This document shows positions 54,003-62,089 of a stretch of 64,000 nucleotides of DNA, piece by piece. The DNA comes from Candidatus Saccharimonadota bacterium (lineage in GTDB: Bacteria; Patescibacteriota; Saccharimonadia; Saccharimonadales; Saccharimonadaceae), in the NCBI GenBank assembly GCA_017515285.1, contig JAFWGN010000011.1, forward strand, positions 20,388 through 84,387, given 5' to 3'. How positions within the stretch are numbered: the stretch's first letter is position 1; each line of letters opens with the position of its first letter. Under the pieces are notes generated by a model. It was not told the DNA's origin, did not search any database, and saw nothing but the letters and a program-made list of their open reading frames with translations. The translations under genes and the position numbers were made by a program.

Positions 54003-54401
54003 ATGAAACCAAACTCTTTCAAAAAAGCTTTTACTGTCCCGGAACTTCTCGTCGTCTGCGCCTTCGCGAGTCTGCTCTTGATTCTTTTCTTCGTCCAAAA
54101 GGGAAACGTTGACGCTATGTCTCGCGACGAAAAACGCAAGACCGCCATCAACGCCATGTACTTCGCCCTCGAGGAGGGTTTTTACGAAAAAAACGAATAC
54201 TACCCCGAAGAAATCGGAGAAAAGGTCCTCACCGTCATCGACCCGGAACTATTCACCGACCCGAACGGCTTTTATCTAAACGCCGCCGGTGGCTCTTATT
54301 CTTACGAAGCGACCAACTGCAAAGACGGAAAATGCAAGTCCTACACCCTTCGCGCCACCCTCGAAAAAGAAGATGACTACATAAAACGCAACCGAAACTA
54401 A
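54003..54401 (+). CDS. Type IV prepilin-like protein, small
   Basis: A 132-residue protein starting MKPNSFKKAFTVPELLVVCA. This is a prepilin leader with KKA before FTVPELLVV, a Glu at the fifth mature position and a hydrophobic helix to about residue 30. The cleavage-site Gly is Ala here. The remaining 95 residues form a small globular head with two Cys that may pair. TATAAT (53991-53996) ends 6 bases before the ATG. Likely a major or minor pilin; the other pilus genes are outside the window. Confidence 0.82.
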   Translation: MKPNSFKKAFTVPELLVVCAFASLLLILFFVQKGNVDAMSRDEKRKTAINAMYFALEEGFYEKNEYYPEEIGEKVLTVIDPELFTDPNGFYLNAAGGSYSYEATNCKDGKCKSYTLRATLEKEDDYIKRNRN

Positions 54402-54422
54402 CTGTATTAAGGAGCTAATACA

Positions 54423-55262
54423 ATGAAAAAAATCCTATCTTTCGACATCGACCAAACCCTCAATGTCGCCAAAACCCCCATTCCCGACGAAATCGCCGAC
54501 CTCCTCATCTCTTGTCTCCGTGCCGACTTCGCCATCTGTCCAATTTCCGGCCAAAAGTTCGACCAATTTTTAATCCAAATCGTCAATCGCCTCGTCGAGC
54601 GCGGCGCCACTCCGGTCGATTTAACCAACCTCCACCTATTTGTCGCGCAAGGCACTCAATACTACAAATACGAAACCCCGGGTAAAAAACTCGGCCCCGT
54701 CGAACTCTCCGTAACCAAACCAACCGACAAATACGACGAGAAAAACTGGAAACAAGTTTATAGTTACCCTCTAACCGACGACCAGGTCAAGAAAATAGCA
54801 ACCGCCCTCGAAACCGCCGCCAAGGAACTCGGTTTCTGGGAAGAAGACAAGTTGCAAAAAGGCGACACAATCATCGAAAACCGCCTTTCTCAAGTTACTT
54901 TTTCCGCCCTAGGCCAAAACGCCGGCACCAAGGAAAAATACGCTTGGGACCCCGACTGCAAGAAGCGCGAAAAAATCGTCAAGCGTGCGAAAGAACTCGC
55001 CCCCGAATTTGACTATGAAATCGGCGGAACAACTTCAATCAACGCAATCACCCCCGGCATGAACAAGGTCTTCGGCATGACCCACCTTTTGGAGGAGCTC
55101 GGCGCGAAAAAAGAAGACGTCCTCTATTTCGGCGACATGACCCAGCCCGGCGGCAACGATTACCCCGTAAAAGAAATGGGCATCGACACCATCACCGTTC
55201 GCTCCCACGAAGACACTGCCTTCGCCCTCCGTGGCATCCTCGGGGTCACGAATAATCTCTAA
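54423..55262 (+). CDS. HAD-superfamily phosphatase (phosphomannomutase/sugar-phosphatase-like)
   Basis: A 279-residue soluble HAD protein. SFDIDQTLN supplies the two catalytic Asp (DxD), and GDMTQPGGNDYPV near the C terminus the metal-binding acidic loop. A cap domain lies between. The pattern resembles the HAD-IIB group, which contains eukaryotic-type phosphomannomutases and sucrose-phosphate phosphatases. Length fits. An AAGGAG site precedes the ATG, 21 bases after the prepilin stop, so it may be cotranscribed with it. Substrate not determined. Confidence 0.82.
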   Translation: MKKILSFDIDQTLNVAKTPIPDEIADLLISCLRADFAICPISGQKFDQFLIQIVNRLVERGATPVDLTNLHLFVAQGTQYYKYETPGKKLGPVELSVTKPTDKYDEKNWKQVYSYPLTDDQVKKIATALETAAKELGFWEEDKLQKGDTIIENRLSQVTFSALGQNAGTKEKYAWDPDCKKREKIVKRAKELAPEFDYEIGGTTSINAITPGMNKVFGMTHLLEELGAKKEDVLYFGDMTQPGGNDYPVKEMGIDTITVRSHEDTAFALRGILGVTNNL

Positions 55263-55268
55263 TATTAC

Positions 55269-55297
55269 TTGATAAATTTAAGCAACGCGTGTAAAAT
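55269..55297 (+). promoter_or_regulatory. Promoter of tpiA
   Basis: TTGATA (55269-55274), a 17-base spacer and TAAAAT (55292-55297), with the ATG at 55305 only 7 bases further on. Confidence 0.72.
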
Positions 55298-55304
55298 AAG
55301 CACT

Positions 55305-56084
55305 ATGAAGACTTATATCATTGGCAACTGGAAAATGAACTTTACCGTGGGCGAATCGTCCCTCTTCCTTCATAAACTCCTGCAAAAAGTCCCGTCCTAC
55401 CGCGACATCGAAACCGTCGTCATCCCTTCCCTCATCGCGATTCAATCCCTCTCGCTCCAAACCGACCGAAGGAAAATCAAACTCGGCTGTCAAAACTTCT
55501 ACCACCAAGATTTTGGCGCCTACACCGGCGAAGTCTCAATCGCCCAAGTGCGCTCGCTCGTCGATTACGCCATCGTCGGCCACTCCGAACGTAGATACAT
55601 TTTCAACGAGTCCGACAAGGATATTCGCGCCAAAGTCGCCGCCGCACTCCGTGGCGGACTAACCCCGATTCTCTGCATCGGCGAAACCGAAGCCGAAAGA
55701 AAAGACGGCGAAACTGCCGACGTTCTCCGTGACCAACTTCTCGGCGGACTCGGTGACGTCTCCGCGGAAGATATTTCTAAAGTCATCGTCGCTTACGAGC
55801 CCGTCTGGGCCATTTCCGGCCACGGAAAGGCGACCGTCGCCTCCCCGCTCGACGTCAAAGACGCCTTCAAACTCATCCGCAAAATTCTCAAGGAAACCTA
55901 CGGAAAAGAAACCGCCGAGGAAACCGCGCTTCTTTTTGGCGGCAGCGTAAAGTCCACCAACGCCGAGTCCTACCTCTTACTTGACGATTGTAGCGGCCTT
56001 CTCATCGGCGGCGCCAGTTTGATTGCCTCCGAATTTACTGATATAATAGAAATTGCTAAACGAGTAAAAGATGAACGCCCCTAA
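55305..56084 (+). CDS. tpiA: Triosephosphate isomerase
   Basis: A 259-residue TIM barrel interconverting dihydroxyacetone phosphate and glyceraldehyde-3-phosphate. It shows IGNWKMN at the N terminus, GHSERR with the catalytic His region, YEPVWAISGHGKAT with the catalytic Glu, and LFGGSVKSTNAES then GGASL for phosphate binding. Start at 55305 fits the family N terminus and the promoter; an in-frame start at 55269 would lie within the -35 box. The 3' end overlaps the next gene by 14 bases. Confidence 0.96.
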   Translation: MKTYIIGNWKMNFTVGESSLFLHKLLQKVPSYRDIETVVIPSLIAIQSLSLQTDRRKIKLGCQNFYHQDFGAYTGEVSIAQVRSLVDYAIVGHSERRYIFNESDKDIRAKVAAALRGGLTPILCIGETEAERKDGETADVLRDQLLGGLGDVSAEDISKVIVAYEPVWAISGHGKATVASPLDVKDAFKLIRKILKETYGKETAEETALLFGGSVKSTNAESYLLLDDCSGLLIGGASLIASEFTDIIEIAKRVKDERP

Positions 56085-56778
56085 AGCCCCTATCTCTACC
56101 GCCAAGAAGCCCGTCCGCTATATGGATTTCGTCGGGAGAAAGCCAAGGTCGAGTTCTGACCCGCTCGCCTCTCGCCCCGTAATGCGCGTTGCCCCCAAGA
56201 CCCACGCCCCCGTGGTAAAGCGGGTTGCTTCCGTTGCCGACCAAATCCCCGCAAAGCGCGCCTCTGTCTCCTACCCCACGGTCAAGCGAGTCGAGGAGAA
56301 GCCCCTCATCTCTCGCCAACCCGCAACTTCCCGCGACCTCTACCCCGACCCGAAGCCAACGGCTAGGAAATCCGACAATCTCGCCCTAAAAGCCTCCGCT
56401 GCCCTCTCCGGCTCGGCAAAACCCGCCATAAACTCCTCCGAGAAAAAATCCCCCTTCCTCGAAAACTACACGATTGACAAGCGTCCCCTCTCTAGCTCCG
56501 TCAAGAAAAAGCAAGAGGATAATTTCGAGAAATTAAGTTTCCTTGGCGTCTCCGAGACCGAATCCCCCCGCAAAAACGTCTATGACAAGAAACCCGCCAA
56601 GAAGCCCAAGAAAGACAAGAAAGCCAAAAGCGGCAAACCCGACTCCTCCGAAAAAGTCGTCAAAATCATCGACGACACCGGCGAAAAGCGCGGCGTCCCC
56701 GTTTGGGCAATCATTCTCATAACAATTCTCCTCGGTGCCGCCGTCGGCGCCGGCATCTACTTCCTTCTTCCCAAATAA
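56071..56778 (+). CDS. Disordered, tail-anchored membrane protein
   Basis: A 235-residue protein. The first 200 residues are Lys, Pro, Ser and Ala rich, strongly basic and probably disordered. The end has one span (VPVWAIILITILLGAAVGAGIYFLL) followed only by PK. That makes it tail-anchored with the basic domain in the cytoplasm. No family recognised. It overlaps tpiA and has no strong ribosome site, so translation is probably coupled. A role as a nucleoid- or polyphosphate-binding membrane tether is only a guess from charge. Confidence 0.68.
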   Translation: MNAPKAPISTAKKPVRYMDFVGRKPRSSSDPLASRPVMRVAPKTHAPVVKRVASVADQIPAKRASVSYPTVKRVEEKPLISRQPATSRDLYPDPKPTARKSDNLALKASAALSGSAKPAINSSEKKSPFLENYTIDKRPLSSSVKKKQEDNFEKLSFLGVSETESPRKNVYDKKPAKKPKKDKKAKSGKPDSSEKVVKIIDDTGEKRGVPVWAIILITILLGAAVGAGIYFLLPK

Positions 56779-56807
56779 GAAAGAGTGTGTTACAATAGAA
56801 AAGATCT

Positions 56808-56885
56808 GGTGGGATTAGCTCAGTTGGTTAGAGCGTCTGATTGTGGTCCAGAAGGTCGTCAGTTCAAATCTGATATCCCACCCCA
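56808..56885 (+). tRNA. tRNA-His (anticodon GTG)
   Basis: Acceptor GTGGGAT (56809-56815) pairs with ATCCCAC (56875-56881). The extra G at 56808 is encoded and can pair with the discriminator C (56882), as expected for bacterial tRNA-His. CCA is encoded at 56883-56885. Anticodon loop TTGTGGT. A TACAAT box lies at 56791-56796. Confidence 0.95.
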
Positions 56886-56899
56886 GATTAACTTAACAA

Positions 56900-56974
56900 G
56901 CGGGTATAGTACAGTGGTTAGTATGCAAGTTTTCCAAACTTGAGATGAGAGTTCGATTCTCTCTACCCGCACCA
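56900..56974 (+). tRNA. tRNA-Gly (anticodon TCC)
   Basis: Acceptor GCGGGTA (56900-56906) pairs with TACCCGC (56964-56970), discriminator A, encoded CCA. Anticodon stem CAAGT/ACTTG with loop TTTCCAA. It lies 14 bases after tRNA-His and is co-transcribed with it. Confidence 0.95.
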
Positions 56975-56985
56975 ATTAATAATAA

Positions 56986-57009
56986 AAAATACCCGTAGGG
57001 TATCTTTTT
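56986..57009 (+). terminator. Intrinsic terminator of the tRNA pair
   Basis: ATACCC (56989-56994) with GGGTAT (56998-57003), then T-rich. A second hairpin follows. Confidence 0.75.
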
Positions 57010-57020
57010 ATTTTAATAAG

Positions 57021-57040
57021 AATACCGTTAGGTATTTTTT
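57021..57040 (+). terminator. Second intrinsic terminator
   Basis: AATACC, loop GTTA, GGTATT then T (57021-57040). Confidence 0.7.
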
Positions 57041-57079
57041 AATACAATAATTCTAGTATTTTGAGGATAGTTCAAGGAA

Positions 57080-57138
57080 GAGGCGAGACCCGCAAGGGAG
57101 GCGTACCTAACGGTACGTCTCCCGCGAAGCGGAGCCTC
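57080..57138. repeat. Nested inverted repeat (cruciform-like)
   Basis: An inner stem GGGAGGCGTACC (57096-57107) with GGTACGTCTCCC (57112-57123) around a TAAC loop sits inside an outer GAGGC (57080-57084) / GCCTC (57134-57138). It lies just past the stop of the minus-strand SDR gene and after the tRNA terminators. No U-run follows on either strand, so it is not a standard terminator. Confidence 0.65.
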
Positions 57139-57165
57139 TGACGCAGAAATATCCCAAAAGACGAA

Positions 57166-57927
57166 TTATATAGCGGTATAACCACCATCGACCGGCATAA
57201 TCGCCCCAGTAACGTACGATGCCTCCTTCGACGCAAGAAATACCGCCGCCGCGTCGAGCTCTCCCGGCTTACCATATCTCTTCATCGGTACGTGCGTTTC
57301 CGCAAACTCTTGGAACCTCGGCGTGTCGAGTACGGCTTTCGTCAGCTCCGTCTCGAAATACCCCGGGCAAATCGCGTTACAAGTAATCCCTTTCGTTGCG
57401 AGCTCCGCCGCCACGGCGCGCGTAAAGTTTACCACCCCGCCCTTCGACGAATGGTAAGCGACCGTGTGGATTTCCGTATTCCCGACCAGCCCATACATCG
57501 ACGCAATATTGATAATCCGTCCGTAATTCTTTTTCGCCATAATCGCCCCAAACGCCCGCGTCATCTTAAACACACTCGTGAGGTCGGTCGCAATCGTAAA
57601 GTCCCACTCCTCGTCCGCCATCTCAAGCACCCCTTTGTCCTTCGACGACCCGGCGCAGTTCAAGAGAATATCAACCTTCCCAAATTCCTTCTCGACCACC
57701 TCCGCCGCCGCCTCAATCTCGGAAGACGACGTAACGTCAACCTTAACTGGCAGAACTTTCACCTTATATTCTTTTTTGAGTTTATCGCGAAGCTCCTCAA
57801 GCCGTTCAATTCTCCGCGCGAGAATCGCAAGGTCCGCCCCCTGCTTCGCAAACGCCTCCGCCATCTGTCGCCCGAGTCCGCTCGACGCCCCCGTAACAAC
57901 CGCCACTTGCCCCTTTAAGTTAAACAT
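57166..57927 (-). CDS. Short-chain dehydrogenase/reductase
   Basis: A 253-residue classical SDR. It has the cofactor motif TGASSGLG at residues 13-20, NCAGS (NNAG variant), the catalytic Ser in INIASMYG, the YHSSK active site, and PGYFETELT. ARRIERL after the second strand suggests NADP(H) preference. The profile is close to FabG or gluconate 5-dehydrogenase-like enzymes; the substrate is not clear. A very strong AAGGAG site precedes the ATG. It is alone on the minus strand, between the tRNAs and trxB. Confidence 0.88.
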   Translation of the reverse strand: MFNLKGQVAVVTGASSGLGRQMAEAFAKQGADLAILARRIERLEELRDKLKKEYKVKVLPVKVDVTSSSEIEAAAEVVEKEFGKVDILLNCAGSSKDKGVLEMADEEWDFTIATDLTSVFKMTRAFGAIMAKKNYGRIINIASMYGLVGNTEIHTVAYHSSKGGVVNFTRAVAAELATKGITCNAICPGYFETELTKAVLDTPRFQEFAETHVPMKRYGKPGELDAAAVFLASKEASYVTGAIMPVDGGYTAI

Positions 57928-57994
57928 AAAATAACTCCTTTTTTACTTAAATTCATTATATCATTTTTCCCAGCAAAAATGTATAATAGAAGTT

Positions 57995-58921
57995 ATGAAC
58001 ATAAGTGATATTATAATCATCGGTGCGGGGACCGCCGGACTCACGGCGGGAATCTACGCCGCGAGGGCAAAAAAGCAAACTTTAATCATCGAAAAAAACG
58101 CTCCCGGTGGGCAAATCCTCGAGACCCTAAAAGTCGAAAATTACCCTGGAATTGACTCTATTTCCGGCGCCGACTTCGGAAAAACTCTCAAGTCCCAAGT
58201 TGAAAAATTCGGCGGGAAAATCTTGACCGCCGAAGTCCTCTCCGTCTCGAGAGAAGACGCCGTCACCTTCCGTGTCGAAACCGACGAAGGTCCCTATTTC
58301 GCAAAATCCCTAATTTTCGCCAACGGCTCCCGCGAACGTCGCCTCGACGTCCCTGGTGAAGAAAACTATATCGGGCGAGGCGTCTCCTATTGCGCCACTT
58401 GCGACGGCGCCCTCTATAAAGACAAGACCGTCGCGGTCTATGGCGGCGGCAACACCGCAGCTTACTCCGTCCTCTACCTTGCCGAGATCGCCAAAAAGGT
58501 TTACTGGTGCTTTAGAAAGTCCGCTTCTCGTGCTGAGTCGGAGCTTGTCGAAAAGATTAAGCACCAACCGAACGTCGAAATCCTGTCCGAGACCGAAATC
58601 ATCGAACTTTGCGGCGAGGGAAAACTCGAAGAAGTCGTTACTTCCAGTGTCCAAATCGCCGAACGTGTCTCGACGCCTCTCGTCTTCAAAACCGACGCCC
58701 TGTTCGTCTCCATCGGTCGCGAACCCGACAACGAAATCGCAAGAAACCTCGTCAATCTTGACGCGGACGGTTTTATCGACTCCGACGAAACCTGCACAAC
58801 CTCCGAAAAAGGCGTTTTTGTCGCCGGCGACGCCCGAAGAAAACCCCTAAACCAACTCGTCACCTCCGCCGCCGACGGCGCCGTCGCCGCCTCCGCCGCA
58901 ATCAAGTTCCTGAACCAATAA
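57995..58921 (+). CDS. trxB: Thioredoxin reductase
   Basis: A 308-residue flavoprotein of the low-molecular-weight type. FAD motif GAGTAGLTAGIYAARA, redox centre CATCDG near residue 130, NADPH motif GGGNTAAYSVLYLA, and the C-terminal GVFVAGDARRKPLNQLVTSAADGAVAA region. It reduces thioredoxin or a related carrier with NADPH. TATAAT (57982-57987) ends 7 bases before the ATG. Confidence 0.95.
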   Translation: MNISDIIIIGAGTAGLTAGIYAARAKKQTLIIEKNAPGGQILETLKVENYPGIDSISGADFGKTLKSQVEKFGGKILTAEVLSVSREDAVTFRVETDEGPYFAKSLIFANGSRERRLDVPGEENYIGRGVSYCATCDGALYKDKTVAVYGGGNTAAYSVLYLAEIAKKVYWCFRKSASRAESELVEKIKHQPNVEILSETEIIELCGEGKLEEVVTSSVQIAERVSTPLVFKTDALFVSIGREPDNEIARNLVNLDADGFIDSDETCTTSEKGVFVAGDARRKPLNQLVTSAADGAVAASAAIKFLNQ

Positions 58922-58941
58922 CCCAAAGCAGTATAACACTC

Positions 58942-58970
58942 TTGACAAAAAATCAAGCATATGCTATAAT
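58942..58970 (+). promoter_or_regulatory. Perfect consensus promoter
   Basis: TTGACA (58942-58947), a 17-base spacer and TATAAT (58965-58970). The leader of about 57 bases ends in GAAGGAGGG before the ATG at 59034. Confidence 0.88.
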
Positions 58971-59033
58971 GAAAGAGTAAGTATTTTTCTCCCGAAAGGG
59001 AAAACTTCGGACATTTGAAGGAGGGAAAACAGA

Positions 59034-59516
59034 ATGAGTTTTCTTAACAACCGAACATCATCTGCGGGCGCATCTCCCAAGCGAAAAGCAACCCCACCTA
59101 CCCCCGCTGCAACTCCTGCCCCGGCCATCCCCGGTGGTGAAGTTACCGCCGTCTGGGTGTTCTTCAACGACGGGACTCATAAAGAGTTCCCGAAGACGAA
59201 AATCTCGGAGGCCAGGAAGGCCATCGAGAAGGCGAATAACACGCGCAAATACTGGGTGCGCGACGGCGCTAATCTCGAAAAGTGCGACATCTATAACAAT
59301 GTCACACTAGTCGACAAGATTAATAGAGAATGGGGCGCGGACTATAAGAAGTCCGATGCTCAGCAAGTGGCCGAAAAGTATGGCTACATCATTGTCCTTC
59401 TCGAAGTCAGATATGACCCGGCGAAGAAGAAGCGGGTACCGGTCGAGGATGAGCACGGTCATTTCAACGTGATCGACACCGCTCCGGCCAGTGATGGCCC
59501 CGCTGAAGACGCCTAA
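59034..59516 (+). CDS. Orphan protein, basic disordered start and small C-terminal domain
   Basis: A 160-residue soluble protein. Residues 1-35 are Ser, Ala, Pro and Lys rich and probably disordered. The rest holds a small alpha/beta domain (VTAVWVFFNDGTHKEFPKTK, ARKAIEKANN, YGYIIVLLEVRYD). It ends in an acidic tail. No family recognised. It has the strongest promoter class in the window and an excellent ribosome site, so high expression is likely. A terminator at 59531-59562 separates it from the next two genes. Confidence 0.65.
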   Translation: MSFLNNRTSSAGASPKRKATPPTPAATPAPAIPGGEVTAVWVFFNDGTHKEFPKTKISEARKAIEKANNTRKYWVRDGANLEKCDIYNNVTLVDKINREWGADYKKSDAQQVAEKYGYIIVLLEVRYDPAKKKRVPVEDEHGHFNVIDTAPASDGPAEDA

Positions 59517-59530
59517 TACCCCCTCCCCTC

Positions 59531-59562
59531 GGGGCGCTCAATTAAATCGAGCGCCCCTTTTT
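59531..59562 (+). terminator. Intrinsic terminator
   Basis: GGGGCGCTC (59531-59539) pairs with GAGCGCCCC (59549-59557), followed by five T. Confidence 0.92.
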
Positions 59563-59591
59563 GCGCATTAATGGAGCTTATGTTATAACCA

Positions 59592-59620
59592 TTGACAAAT
59601 AAGCGTATCTGTGATATAAT
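59592..59620 (+). promoter_or_regulatory. Perfect consensus promoter
   Basis: TTGACA (59592-59597), a 17-base spacer and TATAAT (59615-59620). It drives a leader of about 110 bases. Confidence 0.88.
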
Positions 59621-59626
59621 GGTGCC

Positions 59627-59735
59627 AGTCTGTATAAGAGCGTGTTAGAATCTTATATAAACGGTCGTTAAAACCGAATCATCTCAGGCACAAACGCATT
59701 GCCTGAAACATCATATATTTTAGGGAGGGAACGGC
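59627..59735 (+). promoter_or_regulatory. Structured 5' leader
   Basis: An untranslated leader of about 110 bases before the gene at 59736. It holds a perfect hairpin TCAGGCA (59684-59690) with TGCCTGA (59700-59706) and ends in AGGGAGGG. It is the longest predicted leader in the window. No riboswitch family is recognised. Confidence 0.5.
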
Positions 59736-60311
59736 ATGGATATTTTAGTTTTGATTTCGACTTTACTCTTTTCGTTTTTTTCGATCGTCCAATACAATCG
59801 TTTCTCGATTCTGGACGACCAGGAACGAGAAAAAGGAGGCGAGGAGCTTGAGGAAGTCAACTTTCTCTTGAGCCATCACCTTCTGCTGGTCGCAATTTAT
59901 TTGCTCGTTTTTTCGGTTCTGTTTTCAGTCGCCATGGGCGGGACCTCTGTCCTGAACATCGTCGCGGCCATCGTGACTGCTCTTATGTGGGGCATTGGCG
60001 TCATGATTATCGCAATCGATATTCATGACGCGCTCCACAATGAGGCGAGCGCCCTAACAAACCTTGCGGTACCATTTGCGTTCATGCTTTTGGTCTGCTT
60101 GACTTCCAGTGCACTCAGCTGGAAATGGAACATTTTTGTGGCGATTTTAGTTGGAATCGTCCCCGCTGTGCTTCTCTTTGTTGGACTCCGGCTAGATTAT
60201 TGGTACGGATGCCAAAAACAAAAAGACGCCGCAGAAGAAACTCCCGAAGAAACCCCGAGGACAGAGAACGAACGACCGACACGCACGGCAGCAAGCCGTG
60301 TCCATGAATAA
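59736..60311 (+). CDS. Orphan four-span membrane protein
   Basis: A 191-residue membrane protein. Spans are seen near residues 1-18, 47-68, 72-96, 104-125 and 131-152, one of which may be a re-entrant segment. LSHHLLLVAIYLLVFSVLFS and MIIAIDIHDALHNE contain the only notable His/Asp residues inside or beside the membrane. A hydrophilic tail of about 35 residues (Glu, Thr, Arg) ends the protein. I do not recognise the family. The next gene follows after 17 bases with its own AGGGAGGG site. Confidence 0.66.
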   Translation: MDILVLISTLLFSFFSIVQYNRFSILDDQEREKGGEELEEVNFLLSHHLLLVAIYLLVFSVLFSVAMGGTSVLNIVAAIVTALMWGIGVMIIAIDIHDALHNEASALTNLAVPFAFMLLVCLTSSALSWKWNIFVAILVGIVPAVLLFVGLRLDYWYGCQKQKDAAEETPEETPRTENERPTRTAASRVHE

Positions 60312-60328
60312 TAAGGGAGGGAAGAAAA

Positions 60329-61888
60329 ATGAGACACTCGACGTTTGGACCCCTCGTAAAGTTTTTAGTAGTCTTGATTGTGATTATTTTAATCGCTTTC
60401 TTGGCTTGCTATTTCACGGGGCTGAACAATAAATTCATTGTCCCGTGGTTGCAAGAACAGTATCCAGGTTTTGATTTCGGTTGGGCGTTGAACCACAGGT
60501 TCGATGAATCGACCGAAGAAACCGAATCGACCGAGACGGTCGCGTCCGCAGAACCTTCTGCGACCCCAACCCCGGTCCCAACCCCGGTCCCAACCCCGGT
60601 GGAGACCACGACTCCGGTGTATGTATATGTTTACATCACCCCCGAGCCGACCTTCGCACCGACCGCCACGCCGACTTACGGCGTCGGAGCTACCGTCCCA
60701 ACATACGGGACCAATGTCCCAACCTACGGAACCAATGTCCCAACATACGGCGCTACCGTGCCTGCTCCGGTCTTCGCTAATCGTGAAGAAATTTCATTCC
60801 GGGTTGCAGGAAAAACGGTAAGGATTTATGCCTTTACCTACTCCGGTGGCCCGAACCTCGGCTACGCGCCTTGGTTCGTCGCCGAGCAAAATAAGCTCCA
60901 GAAAGAGACTGAAGATTCTTTCGGAGCTCCGGTCGGGGAAAATTGGAGTGAATCCTTGAGAAAAATGCTAGAAGATATCTGCGTCGATCCGTGGTTACTC
61001 GCTGAATGGCGAGTCCTTTGCTCTCTCGAAGGAGCGAACTACACGGACCAGGCAGATGTCAACCGTCGCGCAGAGGAAATGCTCCGACTCCCGGTTGCGG
61101 AGTATGACAAACTCGCCAACGAGTTCTTGGACTACTGGTTCAAGAATCTCAAAGACGGCGAGGGTCATCTCGCGAAGAACTGGGGCCTCGAGCTCCAGAT
61201 GAAATGGTCAACACCCGAGAAAACTCTCCCCATGCTCTTCGGAAAGAAGAACGGGGATAGTAATCATAAGCCCGATGTTTTGATTTATTTTACGGCGAAA
61301 GGAAAGACAGATTCTTTCCACTCGAGCCGTAAGGCTCTGGAGCTTGCCGGAAAAGACGCGGGTGATAGAGACCCGCGGTCCCACTGGCAAACCCGTTGTT
61401 ATTTCAACTTGACGGAACACTATACTATCAAGTGGAAGAAACGGGAACAGCAGAAGTCTGCACCGGCCGATGATGGTGGGTCTAACAACAACAATACCCC
61501 CAGTCAGCCCCAGGAACAATCCAAAGAACAGCCCAAGGAAGAGCCGAAAAAGGACGTCACTCAGCGAATTCAAGACGGTACTGGCCATGGAACTACTAAT
61601 CCCGACAATGCCACAGACGCAAAAACTGACAGCGTTCGGGAAAGCACGACCTCGGATCGTCCGAATATGACTACGGACACCAAGGCCGAGGAAGCGGTTA
61701 CTCAACCTCCCGAGGCGCAGAACGTTCGTGTAGAGGACTGCGGTCCCGCTAATGTCAACCCGCCAAAGCGGGAAGACCAACTACCCGCCCCGAAGGCAGA
61801 CCCAAACCACAACGTCCCGGCAAAGGACGCTGAGGTTAAAAACGATCCGGCCATGGAGGCTGATGAATTCAATATCGGCGACGTCTGA
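60329..61888 (+). CDS. Orphan single-span protein with Pro/Thr repeats and an external domain
   Basis: A 519-residue protein. An N-terminal signal-anchor (VKFLVVLIVIILIAFLACYFTG) precedes a Pro/Thr stalk from about residue 65 to 150. The stalk holds PTPV repeats (three) and VPTYG(T/A)(N/T) repeats (four). A folded domain from about residue 150 to 370 follows (NREEISFRVAGKTVRIYAFTYSGG, LGYAPWFVAEQNKLQKETEDSFG). The last 140 residues are Gln, Pro, Glu and Thr rich. The layout is that of a surface stalk protein. It ends in TGA. No family recognised. It is co-transcribed with the membrane protein before it. Confidence 0.66.
   Translation: MRHSTFGPLVKFLVVLIVIILIAFLACYFTGLNNKFIVPWLQEQYPGFDFGWALNHRFDESTEETESTETVASAEPSATPTPVPTPVPTPVETTTPVYVYVYITPEPTFAPTATPTYGVGATVPTYGTNVPTYGTNVPTYGATVPAPVFANREEISFRVAGKTVRIYAFTYSGGPNLGYAPWFVAEQNKLQKETEDSFGAPVGENWSESLRKMLEDICVDPWLLAEWRVLCSLEGANYTDQADVNRRAEEMLRLPVAEYDKLANEFLDYWFKNLKDGEGHLAKNWGLELQMKWSTPEKTLPMLFGKKNGDSNHKPDVLIYFTAKGKTDSFHSSRKALELAGKDAGDRDPRSHWQTRCYFNLTEHYTIKWKKREQQKSAPADDGGSNNNNTPSQPQEQSKEQPKEEPKKDVTQRIQDGTGHGTTNPDNATDAKTDSVRESTTSDRPNMTTDTKAEEAVTQPPEAQNVRVEDCGPANVNPPKREDQLPAPKADPNHNVPAKDAEVKNDPAMEADEFNIGDV
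60566..60757 (+). repeat. In-frame tandem repeats in the stalk
   Basis: Three copies of a 12-base unit CCAACCCCGGTC (60566-60600) and three copies of a 21-base unit (60695-60757) encoding VPTYG plus two variable residues. Unit lengths are multiples of three, so copy number can change without frameshift. Confidence 0.8.
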
Positions 61889-61911
61889 TTATATGATGTT
61901 AAGCACTTTAT

Positions 61912-61934
61912 CTGGGCGGTATTTCGCCGCCCAG
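61912..61934 (+). terminator. Probable terminator hairpin
   Basis: CTGGGCGG (61912-61919) pairs with CCGCCCAG (61927-61934). The following T run is short (GTTT). Confidence 0.6.
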
Positions 61935-61968
61935 GTTTCCAAGTTTATGTTTGAGATGATTCGGCTTT

Positions 61969-62040
61969 AGACTAGAAGACATTTAACAATTCGGCTAGTC
62001 TGGAAAGATTCCAGGGATATTTTTCAAATTACCTCTGGAA
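61969..62040 (+). other. Two hairpins in the leader region of the LPQTG gene
   Basis: AGACTAG (61969-61975) pairs with CTAGTCT (61995-62001), and TTCCAG (62009-62014) with CTGGAA (62035-62040). They lie between the previous gene's end and the next start at 62090 and may be part of its leader. No clear -35/-10 pair was found here. Confidence 0.45.
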
Positions 62041-62089
62041 AAATAATATTAAATATGTTAATCTATTTTTAATTCTATAAGGAGTTATT

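Noticed and set aside
60566..60757. CRISPR-like or regulatory repeat array
   Set aside because: The repeats are adjacent without spacers, in frame, and encode the Pro/Thr stalk of a protein.
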